A stretch of 62,121 bases of DNA from Streptomyces viridochromogenes (GTDB lineage Bacteria; Actinomycetota; Actinomycetes; Streptomycetales; Streptomycetaceae), in the NCBI RefSeq assembly GCF_001270495.1, contig NZ_LGUR01000226.1, positions 1 through 62,121 of the forward strand, written 5' to 3'. The position numbers and the translations under genes are program-made. Below are positions 1 to 9,338 of the stretch, piece after piece. The first letter of the stretch is position 1, and each line of letters starts with the position of its first letter. The notes below the pieces were generated by a model, which saw nothing but the letters and a program-made list of their open reading frames with translations, had not been told where the DNA came from and ran no database searches.

Positions 1-378
1 GGCGAGGACGAGGTCGGGGTTGTGCACCTCGACACCGGCCGGCGGCGCGATGTCGGCGGCGGTGACCAGACCCGGGCCCTGCTTGCGCAGGTACATCACG
101 ACGGGCTCGTCGTGCTCCGAGGAGACGACCAGCTGCTTGATGTTGAGGATCAGGTCGGTGACGTCCTCCTTGACGCCCGGCACGGTGGTGAACTCGTGCA
201 GCACGCCGTCGATACGGATGGACGTGACCGCTGCACCCGGGATCGAGGACAGGAGGGTCCGGCGCAGGGAGTTGCCGAGGGTGTAGCCGAAGCCCGGCTC
301 CAGCGGCTCGATCACGAACCGGGAGCGGAACTCGTCGACGACCTCTTCGGTCAACGAGGGACGCTGAGCGATCAGCAT
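1..378 (-). CDS. rpoA: RNA polymerase alpha subunit, N-terminal part (truncated by window edge)
   Basis: Alpha subunit of RNA polymerase; its N-terminal domain dimerises and nucleates beta/beta-prime assembly. The 126 codons present begin [12 protein letters not shown] and carry the conserved alpha-NTD signature [17 protein letters not shown] at about residues 32-48. The C-terminal linker and the promoter-binding alpha-CTD lie outside the window. The gene follows rpsK on the same strand after a 154-nt gap, the normal end of the actinobacterial alpha operon. Partial only because the window ends. Confidence 0.97.
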   Translation of the reverse strand, partial: MLIAQRPSLTEEVVDEFRSRFVIEPLEPGFGYTLGNSLRRTLLSSIPGAAVTSIRIDGVLHEFTTVPGVKEDVTDLILNIKQLVVSSEHDEPVVMYLRKQGPGLVTAADIAPPAGVEVHNPDLVLA

Positions 379-532
379 GTGTGGATCAGATCCTTCATTC
401 GTGGACGCCCGCTATTTGACGCCCGACGGAAACCGCACCCATGGAAAGCGCGGGTACTGCAAGGGTACGGGCGATACGCCCCTCAGAGAGCCGTACCGCC
501 CGAGACCAAGCCTGCTGCGAAGCAGCCGTACG

Positions 533-937
533 TCAGACGCGACGACGCTTCGGCGGACGGCAGCCGTTGTGCGGGGTCGGGGTGACGTCCTGGATGGAGC
601 CGACCTCGAGACCGGTGGCCTGGAGCGAACGGATCGCGGTCTCACGACCGGAACCCGGACCCTTCACGAACACGTCGACCTTGCGCATGCCGTGCTCCTG
701 GGCGCGGCGGGCAGCCGACTCGGCGGCCATCTGCGCGGCGAACGGCGTGGACTTCCGGGAGCCCTTGAAGCCGACGTGGCCGGCGGAGGCCCAGGAGATC
801 ACGTTGCCGGACGGGTCCGTGATGGAGACGATCGTGTTGTTGAACGTGCTCTTGATGTGCGCGTGGCCGTGAGCGACGTTCTTCTTTTCCTTGCGGCGCA
901 CCTTCTTGGCAGCGCCCTGACGTCCCTTGGGGGGCAT
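533..937 (-). CDS. rpsK: 30S ribosomal protein S11
   Basis: Small-subunit platform protein that contacts 16S rRNA near the E site. The 134-residue product has the basic N-terminal tail with [19 protein letters not shown] and the family core [20 protein letters not shown], ending in a basic PPKRRRV tail. Length is normal. It sits between rpsM and rpoA in the alpha operon, 70 nt downstream of rpsM. Confidence 0.98.
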   Translation of the reverse strand: MPPKGRQGAAKKVRRKEKKNVAHGHAHIKSTFNNTIVSITDPSGNVISWASAGHVGFKGSRKSTPFAAQMAAESAARRAQEHGMRKVDVFVKGPGSGRETAIRSLQATGLEVGSIQDVTPTPHNGCRPPKRRRV

Positions 938-1007
938 CTACAAACTCCTACGGGGAGGTGGTCGGTCCTACAGCGAAGACCGCTGATGAAGCGTTGTCCG
1001 CTGAGGA

Positions 1008-1388
1008 CTACTTCTTGCCCGGCTTCTTCTTACCGGCGATGGCGCGACGCGGGCCCTTACGGGTACGAGCGTTGGTGCTGGTGCGCTGACCGCGGACGGG
1101 CAGACCGCGACGGTGACGCAGACCCTGGTAGCAACCGATCTCGACCTTGCGGCGGATGTCGGCCTGGATCTCACGACGGAGGTCACCCTCGGTCCTGATG
1201 TTGTTGTCGACGTACTCGCGGATCGCGACGAGCTGCTCCTCGGAGAGGTCGCGAACGCGGGTGTTCGGGTCGACGCCGGTCGCTGCCAGCGTCGCCTGCG
1301 AGAGGGTCCGGCCGATGCCGAACACGTAGGTGAGGGCGACCTCCACGCGCTTGTCGCGCGGGATGTCAACACCGGAAACGCGTGCCAT
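1008..1388 (-). CDS. rpsM: 30S ribosomal protein S13
   Basis: Head protein of the small subunit that bridges to the large subunit and contacts P-site tRNA through its basic tail. The 126-residue product starts [19 protein letters not shown] and has the helix-two-turn-helix core and the C-terminal [14 protein letters not shown] tail typical of the family. The start is the only ATG matching the family N terminus. It leads rpsK and rpoA and follows rpmJ after a 193-nt gap, which could carry an alpha-operon promoter or leader. Confidence 0.98.
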   Translation of the reverse strand: MARVSGVDIPRDKRVEVALTYVFGIGRTLSQATLAATGVDPNTRVRDLSEEQLVAIREYVDNNIRTEGDLRREIQADIRRKVEIGCYQGLRHRRGLPVRGQRTSTNARTRKGPRRAIAGKKKPGKK

Positions 1389-1581
1389 TCAATGGCTCCT
1401 GGTGATCTTCGGAGGTCTTCCGCAGAATCGACTCCCAGCCGCCGTACCAGGTACGAACTGGGTCCCCAGCCTCCGAACCGGGGGTGTCAGACGATGACTC
1501 GCCTGGATTCTGCGTATGAACATATTCAGCTCGCGTCGCGCGAAACTCTGCGATATCGGTGCAGAGGGAGTTGGTCGTGCG

Positions 1582-1695
1582 TCAGCCCTGGCGCTGCTTG
1601 TGGCGCGGGTTCTCGCAAATGACCATGACCCGACCGTGACGGCGGATCACCCTGCACTTGTCGCAGATCTTCTTGACGCTCGGCTTGACCTTCAT
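1582..1695 (-). CDS. rpmJ: 50S ribosomal protein L36, zinc-binding (C+) form
   Basis: A 37-residue large-subunit protein starting [15 protein letters not shown]. The motif C11-x2-C14 with C27 and H32 (CENPRHKQ) forms the usual Zn ribbon, so this is the zinc-containing paralogue. Many streptomycetes keep a cysteine-free copy under Zur control elsewhere; that is family knowledge and not visible here. It lies between infA and rpsM on the same strand, 59 nt downstream of infA. Confidence 0.97.
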   Translation of the reverse strand: MKVKPSVKKICDKCRVIRRHGRVMVICENPRHKQRQG

Positions 1696-1754
1696 TGGGT
1701 GAGGTTCTCCGGGTCAGTGCCATCGCCTCGGGAGGCCCGGGGCGCGGGCAAGAT

Positions 1755-1976
1755 CTACTTGTACCGGTAGACGATCCGGCCACGCGTCAGGTCGTACGGA
1801 GACAGCTCCACCACGACCCGGTCGTCAGGGAGGATGCGGATGTAGTGCATACGCATCTTGCCGCTGATGTGTGCCAGGACCTGGTGGCCGTTCTGGAGCT
1901 CGACCTTGAACATGGCGTTCGGAAGAGACTCGACGACAGTGCCCTCGATCTCGATGGCACCTTGCTTCTTGGCCAC
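1755..1976 (-). CDS. infA: Translation initiation factor IF-1
   Basis: IF-1 binds the A site of the 30S subunit during initiation. The 73-residue product is a single S1/OB fold: [16 protein letters not shown] at the start, [20 protein letters not shown] in the middle and GRIVYRYK at the end. Length and sequence are as expected for actinobacterial IF-1. It follows map after a 243-nt gap that contains a hairpin-bearing repeat, so it probably has its own promoter. Confidence 0.98.
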   Translation of the reverse strand: MAKKQGAIEIEGTVVESLPNAMFKVELQNGHQVLAHISGKMRMHYIRILPDDRVVVELSPYDLTRGRIVYRYK

Positions 1977-2130
1977 GCTTCGCCCTTCGAATCGACTACC
2001 TTGATCGACTCCCCCGCGTTCCCTTACGGGCGCATGCGGACATGCGGGTGCACGAGAGCCGACGAGTCAGTCTACGTCAGCGCACCCGGAAAGACGAATC
2101 GAGAGATCCTGCCCCAGGAGACAGATCGTT

Positions 2131-2190
2131 AAGCGCCCCAAAGGGGCGCGGGGAACTGCGCGACAAGCCACGACGGCGCCGCAGCCGCAG
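2131..2190. repeat. Intergenic palindromic repeat, also likely map terminator
   Basis: The infA-map gap holds a perfect 7-bp stem, GCGCCCC at 2133-2139 and GGGGCGC at 2143-2149, with loop AAA. It is followed by GGGGAACTGCGCGACAAGCC and a GC-rich tail. I recognise the block 'ggcgcggggaactgcgcga' as one found many times between genes in Streptomyces genomes. A related element occurs at 35822-35890. On the minus strand the hairpin lies just after map, so it can also act as its terminator. Family membership is from memory. Confidence 0.6.
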
Positions 2191-2219
2191 GACAGCGGCA
2201 ATCAGCTCCCTCATAGGCG

Positions 2220-3056
2220 TCACGCCAGCGGATCCGGCGCGGCGACGATCCCGTGCTCAGCCAACTTCGCCTTACCCCCGTCGGGAGACGTGAGCACCAG
2301 CGGCCCCGCCTCGGTCAGCGCGACCGAGTGCTCCCAGTGAGACGACCACGTGCCGTCCGTGGTGATGACCGTCCAGTCGTCCGAAAGGACCTCGGTCTTC
2401 GGCGTGCCCAGCGAGACCATCGGCTCGATCGCGAGGCAGAACCCGGGGACCAGCTTCGGCCCCTTCCCCCGTCGCCGGTCGACGTAGTTCAGCAGATGCG
2501 GGTCCATGTGCATCTCGGTGCCGATGCCGTGGCCGCCGTAGTCCTCGATGATCCCGTACTTGCCGCCACCGGGCTTCGGCTGCCGGCGGATGTACGTCTC
2601 GATGGCACGCGACACATCGACCAGCCGATTGCCCTGCTTCATCGCCGCGATGCCGGCCCACATCGACTCCTCGGTCACCCGGGAGAGCTCGACCAGCTCC
2701 GGAGCGTGACCCGAGCCCACGAAGGCGGTGTAGGCGGCGTCGCCGTGCCAGCCGTCGATGATGGCGCCGCAGTCGATGGAGATGATGTCGCCGTCCTTGA
2801 GGACGACGTCCTCGGACGGGATGCCGTGGACGACGACGTCGTTCACGGAGGTGCAGATCGTCGCGGGGAAACCGCCGTAGCCGAGGAAGTTCGACTTCGC
2901 GCCGTGCTCCGCGAGCACCTTGCGCGCGACCTCGTCCAGATCCCTGGTGCTGGCCCCGGGCACCGCGGCCTCACGCGTGGCCGCGTGGATGGCAGCGACG
3001 ACCAACCCCGCCTCACGCATCTTGGCGATCTGCTCGGGGGACTTGATCTGCACCAT
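2220..3056 (-). CDS. map: Type I methionine aminopeptidase
   Basis: Removes the initiator Met from nascent proteins using two divalent metals. The product has the pita-bread fold signatures IDCGAIIDGWHGDAAYT, YGGHGIGTEMHMDPHLLNY and FCLAIEPMV, which carry the Asp, His and Glu metal ligands. I chose the ATG at 3056 (MVQIKSPEQIAKMREAG, 278 residues) because it matches the family N terminus. An in-frame ATG at 3104 would add 16 residues with no better ribosome site. It is the last gene of the secY-adk-map group, 138 nt after adk. Confidence 0.95.
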   Translation of the reverse strand: MVQIKSPEQIAKMREAGLVVAAIHAATREAAVPGASTRDLDEVARKVLAEHGAKSNFLGYGGFPATICTSVNDVVVHGIPSEDVVLKDGDIISIDCGAIIDGWHGDAAYTAFVGSGHAPELVELSRVTEESMWAGIAAMKQGNRLVDVSRAIETYIRRQPKPGGGKYGIIEDYGGHGIGTEMHMDPHLLNYVDRRRGKGPKLVPGFCLAIEPMVSLGTPKTEVLSDDWTVITTDGTWSSHWEHSVALTEAGPLVLTSPDGGKAKLAEHGIVAAPDPLA

Positions 3057-3194
3057 GGGGACGGGCGCCTTTCTGGACGGGATAGAGGGGACTGCTTCAA
3101 CCATAAGGGCCGAGCCTGCGGGCCCACCCCACGCAGCAGCCGCGGCCCCCTCACCGGGAACCGCGGCCTGAGCTACGTACAGCCGAGAACGCTG

Positions 3195-3857
3195 CTACTT
3201 GCCGCCCTCGTCACGCTGAAGCGCCTCCATGGCGCGCGCCGTGACCTCTTCGACCTTGCCCAGCGCGGAGATGGTGACGACCAGCCCCTGGGACTTGTAG
3301 TAGTCGATGATCGGCTCGGTCTGCGTGTGGTAGACCTCCAGCCGCGTGCGGACGGTTTCCTCCGAGTCGTCGTCCCGCTGGTACAGCTCGCCGCCGCAGG
3401 CGTCGCAGACGCCCTCCTTCTTCGGCTGGCTGTACGTGACGTGGAAGACGTGGCTGGAGTCCTTGCGGCAGATCCGCCGCCCGGCGATCCGCTTGACGAC
3501 CTCTTCCTCGGGGACCTCGAGGTCCAGCACCGCGTCCAGCTTCATGCTCTCGGACTGGAGCATCTCGTCGAGCGCCTCGGCCTGGGACACGTTGCGCGGG
3601 AAGCCGTCCAGGAGGAAGCCGCCCTCGGCGTCCGGCTTCTCCATGCGGTCCTTGGCCATCCCGATGGTGACCTCGTCAGGCACCAGGTTGCCCGCGTCCA
3701 TGTAGGACTTCGCGAGTTTCCCGAGCTCCGTCTGCTGGCTGATGTTGGCCCGGAACAGGTCGCCCGTGGAAATGTGCGGGATCGACAGGTTCTTGGCGAG
3801 GAACGCGGCCTGCGTTCCCTTACCGGCACCCGGCGGCCCGACGAGGACGATACGCAT
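3195..3857 (-). CDS. adk: Adenylate kinase
   Basis: Converts ATP and AMP to two ADP. The P-loop GPPGAGKGTQ is at residues 7-16, followed by the NMP-binding core (HISTGDLFRANI, LDGFPRN) and a long LID. The LID has a Cys-x2-Asp (CRKD) and a CDAC pair, a spacing compatible with a structural zinc site of three Cys and one Asp. The start codon overlaps the secY stop as TAATG with no clear Shine-Dalgarno sequence, so translation is probably coupled to secY. 220 residues. Confidence 0.97.
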   Translation of the reverse strand: MRIVLVGPPGAGKGTQAAFLAKNLSIPHISTGDLFRANISQQTELGKLAKSYMDAGNLVPDEVTIGMAKDRMEKPDAEGGFLLDGFPRNVSQAEALDEMLQSESMKLDAVLDLEVPEEEVVKRIAGRRICRKDSSHVFHVTYSQPKKEGVCDACGGELYQRDDDSEETVRTRLEVYHTQTEPIIDYYKSQGLVVTISALGKVEEVTARAMEALQRDEGGK

Positions 3858-5170
3858 TAGCGGAGGAACCCTTCGTAATTGCGCTGCTGGAGCTGGCTCT
3901 CGATCTGCTTCACCGTTTCGAGACCGACACCCACGATGATCAGGATGCTGGTCCCGCCGAACGGGAAGTTCTGGTTTGCCCCGAAACCAGCCAACGCCAT
4001 CGTCGGCACGAGAGCGATCAGGCCCAAGTACAGCGAGCCCGGCCAGGTGATCCGGTTGAGCACGTACGAAAGGTACTCAGCGGTCGGTCGGCCAGCCCGG
4101 ATGCCCGGGATGAAGCCACCATACTTCTTCATGTTGTCCGCGACTTCCTCGGGGTTGAACGAGATGGCCACGTAGAAGAACGCGAAGAAAATGATCAGGA
4201 AGAAGTAGAGGACGATGTGCGTCGGGGCGTCCGTCTGCGCGAGGTTTCGCTCGATCCAGGCCTTCCAGTCGGAAGTTCCGCCGGAGAACTGCGCGATCAG
4301 TGCCGGGATGTAGAGCAGCGACGAGGCAAAGATCACAGGGATGATGCCCGCCTGGTTGACCTTCAGCGGAATGTACGTCGACGTGCCGCCATAGGAACGG
4401 CGGCCGATCATCCGCTTCGCGTATTGGACCGGAATTCGGCGCTGAGCCTGCTCGACGAAGACAACCAGCCCGATCATCACGAGGCCGACGGCGACCACGG
4501 TGCCGAACTCGATCCAGCCGCCGGCCAGGGAGCCCTGCTCCTTGATGGCCCACAGCGCGGACGGGAAGGTCGCGGCGATCGAGATGAACATCAGGATCGA
4601 CATGCCGTTGCCGATGCCGCGGTCGGTGATGAGCTCACCGAGCCACATGACACAGGCCGTACCGGCGGTCATGGTGATGACCATCACGACGGTGGTGAAG
4701 ATCGACTGGTCGGGAACGATCTGGTTGGCGACCTGGCACTGCTGGAAGAGCGCACCACTGCGAGCGGTGGCCACCAGGCCGGTGCCCTGGAGAATGGCGA
4801 GCGCGACGGTCAGGTAGCGCGTGTACTGCGTGATCTTGGCCGTGCCCGCCTGACCCTCCTTCTTGAGGGCTTCCAGGCGCGGGATCACCACGGTCAGCAA
4901 CTGAAGGATGATGCTCGCCGTGATGTACGGCATGATGCCGAGCGCGAAGATCGTGATCTGAAGCAGAGCGCCACCGCTGAACATGTTCACCAGGCCGAAG
5001 AGGCCTGTGTTGGTGCTCGCCTGATCGATACAGACCTGTACGGCCCTGTAGTCGACGCCGGGGATCGGGATATGCGTACCGATCCGGTAGATCACGATGA
5101 TGCCGAGCGTGAAGAGCAGCTTCTTGCGCAGGTCGGGCGTCTTGAACGCCCGGGCGAACGCGGTGAGCAC
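3857..5170 (-). CDS. secY: Preprotein translocase channel subunit SecY
   Basis: Central pore of the Sec translocon in the cytoplasmic membrane, partner of SecE (encoded at 51 kb) and SecG. The 437-residue product has about ten membrane segments, the N-terminal MLTAFARAFKTPDLRKKLLF, the plug-region motif VNMFSGGALLQITIFALGIM and the cytosolic loops RIPVQYAKR and FIPGIRAGRPT that contact the ribosome and SecA. A 245-nt gap with a strong hairpin separates it from rplO, so it probably has its own promoter. Confidence 0.98.
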   Translation of the reverse strand: MLTAFARAFKTPDLRKKLLFTLGIIVIYRIGTHIPIPGVDYRAVQVCIDQASTNTGLFGLVNMFSGGALLQITIFALGIMPYITASIILQLLTVVIPRLEALKKEGQAGTAKITQYTRYLTVALAILQGTGLVATARSGALFQQCQVANQIVPDQSIFTTVVMVITMTAGTACVMWLGELITDRGIGNGMSILMFISIAATFPSALWAIKEQGSLAGGWIEFGTVVAVGLVMIGLVVFVEQAQRRIPVQYAKRMIGRRSYGGTSTYIPLKVNQAGIIPVIFASSLLYIPALIAQFSGGTSDWKAWIERNLAQTDAPTHIVLYFFLIIFFAFFYVAISFNPEEVADNMKKYGGFIPGIRAGRPTAEYLSYVLNRITWPGSLYLGLIALVPTMALAGFGANQNFPFGGTSILIIVGVGLETVKQIESQLQQRNYEGFLR

Positions 5171-5346
5171 GGTGCCTCCTGCGACCCCCGCGCTACTGCG
5201 TCAAGGGTGACGGTCTTGAGGATCGACTAATAGGAACGACTTAGCTAACGGTCAACTGCCGCTCAGAGTGCCCCACAAGAAGCACTCCGTAAAAGTGGGC
5301 AGTGCAGGTCACCTTACCGGCGAGACCGCCCCCCTTGGAACGACCA

Positions 5347-5380
5347 ACCGGGGATACCCCATTTGTGGGGTATCCCCGGT
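5347..5380 (-). terminator. 14-bp perfect hairpin between rplO and secY
   Basis: ACCGGGGATACCCC at 5347-5360 pairs perfectly with GGGGTATCCCCGGT at 5367-5380 around a 6-nt loop (ATTTGT). There is no T-run, which is common for streptomycete terminators. It starts 36 nt past the rplO stop in the direction of transcription and likely ends or attenuates the spc r-protein transcript before secY. The rest of the 245-nt gap, nearer secY, could carry a secY promoter, but I did not find one I trust. Confidence 0.75.
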
Positions 5381-5415
5381 CGGGATCGCTCAAGTCATCG
5401 AGACGCCTGTTGCGT

Positions 5416-5871
5416 TCAGACGAGCTCGGTGACGGTACCGCCGGCGGCGGTGATCTTCTCCTTGGCGGAGCCGGAGACGGCGTCGACCGTCACCTGCAGC
5501 GCCACGGAGATCTCGCCCTGGCCGAGGACCTTGACGAGGCTGTTCTTGCGAACGGCACCCTTGGCGACCAGGCCCTCGACGGTGACCTCGCCACCCTCGG
5601 GGTACAGCGCCGCCAGCTTGTCGAGGTTCACGACCTGGAACTCGGTCTTGAACGGGTTCTTGAAGCCCTTCAGCTTCGGAAGACGCATGTGGAGGGGCAT
5701 CTGGCCACCCTCGAAGCGCTCCGGAACCTGGTAACGGGCCTTCGTACCCTTGGTACCACGACCGGCCGTCTTACCCTTCGACGCCTCACCACGACCCACA
5801 CGGGTCTTGGCGGTCTTGGCGCCCGGGGCGGGACGGAGGTTGTGGATCTTGAGCGGGTTGTTCTCCGCCAT
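5416..5871 (-). CDS. rplO: 50S ribosomal protein L15
   Basis: Late-assembly large-subunit protein. The 151-residue product starts [19 protein letters not shown] and has the Gly/Lys-rich extended tail [17 protein letters not shown] and the L15 core [16 protein letters not shown]. Length is normal. It follows rpmD with 2 nt between stop and start and is the last r-protein gene before the hairpin at 5347. Confidence 0.98.
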   Translation of the reverse strand: MAENNPLKIHNLRPAPGAKTAKTRVGRGEASKGKTAGRGTKGTKARYQVPERFEGGQMPLHMRLPKLKGFKNPFKTEFQVVNLDKLAALYPEGGEVTVEGLVAKGAVRKNSLVKVLGQGEISVALQVTVDAVSGSAKEKITAAGGTVTELV

Positions 5872-5873
5872 GA

Positions 5874-6056
5874 TCAGTCGACCTCCTCGACCGTCACGAG
5901 GTGGCGGACGGTGTGCACCATGCCGCGGAACTCGGGGCGGTCCTCCTTGACGACCTGCGTGTTGATCCCCTTGAGACCAAGGGAGCGCAGGGTGTCACGG
6001 TGGTTCTGCTTGCTGCCGATGTAGGACTTGACCTGCGTAATCTTGAGCTGCGCCAT
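5874..6056 (-). CDS. rpmD: 50S ribosomal protein L30
   Basis: A 60-residue protein, [20 protein letters not shown] to VTVEEVD, with the L30 ferredoxin-like core ([12 protein letters not shown]). The ATG at 6056 is chosen because it gives the exact family length; the longer open frame upstream lies over rpsE in another frame. It sits 2 nt after rpsE and 2 nt before rplO, so the three genes are translated as a tight block. Confidence 0.97.
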   Translation of the reverse strand: MAQLKITQVKSYIGSKQNHRDTLRSLGLKGINTQVVKEDRPEFRGMVHTVRHLVTVEEVD

Positions 6057-6058
6057 GA

Positions 6059-6664
6059 TTACGCACCCGCCCCGGCACGTGCACGGAGAAGAGCCGCGGG
6101 GGCGACGTCCTCGAGCGGCAGACCGCGGCGGGCCGCGACCTCCTCGGGACGCTGCAGGCCCTTGAGGGCCTCCACGGTCGCGTGCACGATGTTGATCGCG
6201 TTGTCGGAGCCGAGCGACTTCGACAGGATGTCGTGGATACCGGCGCACTCGAGCACCGCACGCACCGGGCCACCGGCGATAACACCGGTACCGGGGGACG
6301 CGGGCTTGAGCAGCACGACGCCGGCAGCCTTCTCACCCTGGATCGGGTGCGGGATGGTGCCCTGGATACGGGGGACCTTGAAGAAGTGCTTCTTGGCCTC
6401 CTCAACACCCTTGGCGATGGCGGCCGGCACCTCCTTGGCCTTGCCGTAACCGACACCCACGGTGCCGTCACCGTCGCCCACTACGACGAGCGCAGTGAAG
6501 CTGAAGCGACGACCACCCTTCACAACCTTGGCGACGCGGTTGATCGCGACAACGCGCTCAACGTACGCGGTCTTCTCGGCGGCAGCAGCGCCGCCGTCAC
6601 GGCCCTTCCGGTCCCGCCGCTCGCCGCCACCGGCACCGCTTCCACGGCGCTGGGGTCCAGCCAT
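6059..6664 (-). CDS. rpsE: 30S ribosomal protein S5
   Basis: S5 takes part in mRNA entry and decoding fidelity. The 201-residue product has the double-stranded-RNA-binding-like N-terminal domain ([20 protein letters not shown]) and the C-terminal domain [18 protein letters not shown]. Streptomycetes add a basic Gly-rich N-terminal extension ([20 protein letters not shown]), seen here. It lies between rplR and rpmD. Confidence 0.98.
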   Translation of the reverse strand: MAGPQRRGSGAGGGERRDRKGRDGGAAAAEKTAYVERVVAINRVAKVVKGGRRFSFTALVVVGDGDGTVGVGYGKAKEVPAAIAKGVEEAKKHFFKVPRIQGTIPHPIQGEKAAGVVLLKPASPGTGVIAGGPVRAVLECAGIHDILSKSLGSDNAINIVHATVEALKGLQRPEEVAARRGLPLEDVAPAALLRARAGAGA

Positions 6665-6702
6665 TGGATTACCTCTCTCTTTCCGCTAGCTACGGAAGCG
6701 GC

Positions 6703-7086
6703 TCAGAACTTGAGCCCGGCTTCGCGGGCGGCGTCCGCCAGGGCGGCGATGCGCCCGGCGTACTGGTTGCCACCACGGTCGAATACGACAGCCTCGACAC
6801 CGGCGGCCTTGGCGCGCTCGGCGACCAGGGCGCCGACCTGCTTGGCCTGCGTGGACTTGTCGCTCTCGCCACCGCGGATCGAGGTGTCCAGGGTGGACGC
6901 CGACGCAAGGGTGTGACCCTTGAGGTCGTCGATCACCTGGGCCACGATGTGGCGGTTCGAGCGGGTCACGACCAGACGAGGACGCTCCGCCGTACCGTTG
7001 ATCCGCTTGCGGATCCGGATGTGGCGGCGCTTGATCGCGGCGCGCTTGTAGGCGTCGCCCTTGAGGATCTTCTGTCCGTATGCCAT
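6703..7086 (-). CDS. rplR: 50S ribosomal protein L18
   Basis: 5S rRNA-binding protein of the central protuberance, working with L5. The 127-residue product carries the conserved [20 protein letters not shown] and the C-terminal [11 protein letters not shown]. It is 3 nt after rplF and 38 nt before rpsE in the spc operon order. Confidence 0.98.
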   Translation of the reverse strand: MAYGQKILKGDAYKRAAIKRRHIRIRKRINGTAERPRLVVTRSNRHIVAQVIDDLKGHTLASASTLDTSIRGGESDKSTQAKQVGALVAERAKAAGVEAVVFDRGGNQYAGRIAALADAAREAGLKF

Positions 7087-7089
7087 GGC

Positions 7090-7629
7090 TTACTTACCCG
7101 CCTTTCCGACCTTGCGGCGGATGACTTCGCCCTCGTACTTGACGCCCTTGGCCTTGTACGGGTCGGGCTTGCGCAGCTTGCGGATGTTGGCCGCAACCTC
7201 GCCGACCTTCTGCTTGTCGATGCCCTCGACCGAGAACCGGGTCGGGGCCTCCACCTTGAAGGTGATGCCCTCGGGGGCCTCGACGGTGATCGGGTGGCTG
7301 TAGCCGAGCGCGAACTCGAGGTTCGAACCCTTGGCCGTCACGCGGTAACCGACACCGCTGATCTCGAGCTTCTTCACGTAACCCTGGGTCACGCCGGTGA
7401 TCATGTTCGCCACCAGCGTGCGGGACAGGCCGTGCAGGGCCTTGTTCTGACGCTCGTCGTTGGGGCGGGTGACGTTCAGAACGCCGTCCTCACCCTTGGC
7501 GATGTCGATCGGCGCGGCAACGGTGTGGGTCAGCGTGCCCTTGGGGCCCTTGACCGAGACCGTACGGCCGTCGATGGTGACGTCCACGCCGGCGGGAACC
7601 GTGATGGGGAGCTTGCCAATACGCGACAT
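7090..7629 (-). CDS. rplF: 50S ribosomal protein L6
   Basis: Large-subunit protein near the factor-binding stalk base. The 179-residue product has two repeated L6 folds, starting [17 protein letters not shown] and with the C-terminal signature [20 protein letters not shown]. Length is normal. It lies between rpsH and rplR on the same strand. Confidence 0.98.
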   Translation of the reverse strand: MSRIGKLPITVPAGVDVTIDGRTVSVKGPKGTLTHTVAAPIDIAKGEDGVLNVTRPNDERQNKALHGLSRTLVANMITGVTQGYVKKLEISGVGYRVTAKGSNLEFALGYSHPITVEAPEGITFKVEAPTRFSVEGIDKQKVGEVAANIRKLRKPDPYKAKGVKYEGEVIRRKVGKAGK

Positions 7630-7653
7630 AGCTGTTTCCTCCGTTCCCTTCCG

Positions 7654-8052
7654 CTACCAGACGTAGGCGAGGACTTCCCCACCCACGCCCTTCTTGCCGG
7701 CCTGCTTGTCGGTGAGGAGCCCGTGCGACGTGGAGATGATCGCCACGCCGAGGCCGCCGAGCACCTTCGGCAGGTTGGTGGACTTCGCGTAAACCCGGAG
7801 ACCGGGCTTGGAGATCCGCTTGATGCCCGCGATGGAGCGCTCACGGTTCGGGCCGAACTTCAGCTCGAGGACGAGGTTCTTGCCGACCTCGGCGTCCTCG
7901 ACACGCCAGCCCGTGATGAAGCCCTCCTGCTGGAGGATCTCCGCGATGTGCGACTTGATCTTCGATGCCGGCATCGTCACGGAGTCGTGGTATGCCGAGT
8001 TCGCGTTCCGCAGACGCGTAAGCATGTCTGCGATCGGATCAGTCATGGTCAT
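7654..8052 (-). CDS. rpsH: 30S ribosomal protein S8
   Basis: 16S rRNA-binding assembly protein and, in many bacteria, the translational repressor of the spc operon. The 132-residue product is [20 protein letters not shown] through the C-terminal [14 protein letters not shown]. The ATG at 8052 matches the family; a longer frame adds 15 unrelated residues. The 212-nt gap before rpsN is unusually long for this operon and holds several hairpins. Confidence 0.97.
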   Translation of the reverse strand: MTMTDPIADMLTRLRNANSAYHDSVTMPASKIKSHIAEILQQEGFITGWRVEDAEVGKNLVLELKFGPNRERSIAGIKRISKPGLRVYAKSTNLPKVLGGLGVAIISTSHGLLTDKQAGKKGVGGEVLAYVW

Positions 8053-8160
8053 GAATTGGCCTTCGGCCTCTCTCGCCGGGGTTTCCTGGTGCGCCATCCC
8101 TCTCCCCGATCCGAGACGGGACGGGTGCGGCGCGGTGGACCTACGGCGTAGTAAGTCGTA

Positions 8161-8266
8161 CGGGCGCGACAGGCGCCCAACCCCACAAGCCTAAGCCATG
8201 CGGGGGTGGGCCCCTGTCCACCCAGATGCTTACCGAGAGCTTCAGGAATCCCTAATTACAGGGATT
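8161..8266 (-). terminator. Cluster of three inverted repeats in the rpsN-rpsH gap
   Basis: In the 212-nt gap between rpsN and rpsH there are three stems: GGGCGC 8161-8166 with GCGCCC 8172-8177; GGGTGG 8203-8208 with CCACCC 8217-8222; and AATCCCT 8247-8253 with AGGGATT 8260-8266, the last touching the rpsN stop codon. They could be an attenuator or a processing or protein-binding site inside the spc operon. Function is inferred only from position. Confidence 0.5.
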
Positions 8267-8450
8267 ACCAGGAGCTCTTGGTCACGCCCGGCAGCTCGCC
8301 ACGGTGAGCCATCTCACGAAGGCACACGCGGCACAGGCCGAACTTGCGGTACACGGAGTGCGGACGGCCGCAGCGCTGGCAGCGCGTGTAGCCACGCACA
8401 CCGAACTTGGGCTTGCGAGCAGCCTTGGCAATCAGAGCCTTCTTCGCCAT
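8265..8450 (-). CDS. rpsN: 30S ribosomal protein S14, zinc-binding type Z
   Basis: Short 61-residue S14 starting [20 protein letters not shown], with two Cys pairs CQRC and CRVC that form a zinc ribbon. This is the C+ form located in the spc operon; cysteine-free S14 copies in actinobacteria are encoded elsewhere. The ATG at 8450 is preferred over one 9 nt upstream because it gives the standard N terminus. It lies 5 nt after rplE. Confidence 0.96.
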   Translation of the reverse strand: MAKKALIAKAARKPKFGVRGYTRCQRCGRPHSVYRKFGLCRVCLREMAHRGELPGVTKSSW

Positions 8451-8455
8451 CTCGC

Positions 8456-9013
8456 TCACGCCTCCTTGAACGGGAAGCCGAGGTGACGAAGGAGCGCGCG
8501 GCCCTCAGCGTCGTTGGTCGCCGTGGTGACCACGGTGATGTCCATACCCCGGGTACGGTCGATCTTGTCCTGGTCGATCTCGTGGAACATGACCTGCTCC
8601 GTGAGACCGAAGGTGTAGTTGCCACGGCCGTCGAACTGCTTGGGGGACAGACCACGGAAGTCGCGGATGCGCGGCAGCGCGAGCGACAGGGTGCGGTCCA
8701 GGAACTCCCACATGCGGTCGCCACGAAGCGTGACGTGGGCACCGATCGGCTGACCCTCGCGCAGCTTGAACTGCGCGATGGACTTGCGGGCCTTGGTGAC
8801 GGCCGGCTTCTGACCGGTGATCGTGGTGAGGTCGCGGATGGCGCCCTCGATCAGCTTGGAGTCGCGGGCGGCGTCGCCCACACCCATGTTGACCACGATC
8901 TTGACGAGGCCGGGGATCTGCATGACGTTCTCGTACTTGAACTCGTCACGCAGCTTGCCCGCGATCTCCTCGCGGTACTTCGTCTTCAGACGCGGAGTGG
9001 TGGTGGTAGCCAT
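8456..9013 (-). CDS. rplE: 50S ribosomal protein L5
   Basis: 5S rRNA-binding protein of the central protuberance that contacts P-site tRNA. The 185-residue product has the family motifs [20 protein letters not shown] and [20 protein letters not shown]. The start overlaps the rplX stop as TGATG, so translation is coupled to rplX. Confidence 0.98.
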   Translation of the reverse strand: MATTTTPRLKTKYREEIAGKLRDEFKYENVMQIPGLVKIVVNMGVGDAARDSKLIEGAIRDLTTITGQKPAVTKARKSIAQFKLREGQPIGAHVTLRGDRMWEFLDRTLSLALPRIRDFRGLSPKQFDGRGNYTFGLTEQVMFHEIDQDKIDRTRGMDITVVTTATNDAEGRALLRHLGFPFKEA

Positions 9014-9336
9014 CAGATGTCCTCACCCGTCCGCTTGGCAACGCGGATCTTGTTGCCTTCGTCGTCGAAGCGGTAGCCGACACGCGTGACGACCTTGTTG
9101 CCGTCCTTCTCAACGACCAGCTGGACGTTGGAGACGTGGATCGGCGCCTCGGTCGTGACGATGCCACCGGCCTGCGAGCCCTTGGCGGTCGGGCCGGCCT
9201 TGGTGTGCTTCTTGACCCGGTTGACACCCTCGACCAGGACACGCTCGTCGCGCGGGTAAGCGGCAATGACCTTGCCCTGCTTGCCCTTGTCCTTGCCGGT
9301 GATGACCTGGACCAGGTCGCCCTTCTTGATCTTCAT
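9013..9336 (-). CDS. rplX: 50S ribosomal protein L24
   Basis: Assembly-initiating large-subunit protein with an N-terminal KOW fold: [20 protein letters not shown], then [12 protein letters not shown]. 107 residues, normal length. It is 2 nt after rplN and overlaps rplE by one base (TGATG). Confidence 0.98.
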   Translation of the reverse strand: MKIKKGDLVQVITGKDKGKQGKVIAAYPRDERVLVEGVNRVKKHTKAGPTAKGSQAGGIVTTEAPIHVSNVQLVVEKDGNKVVTRVGYRFDDEGNKIRVAKRTGEDI

Positions 9337-9338
9337 GC

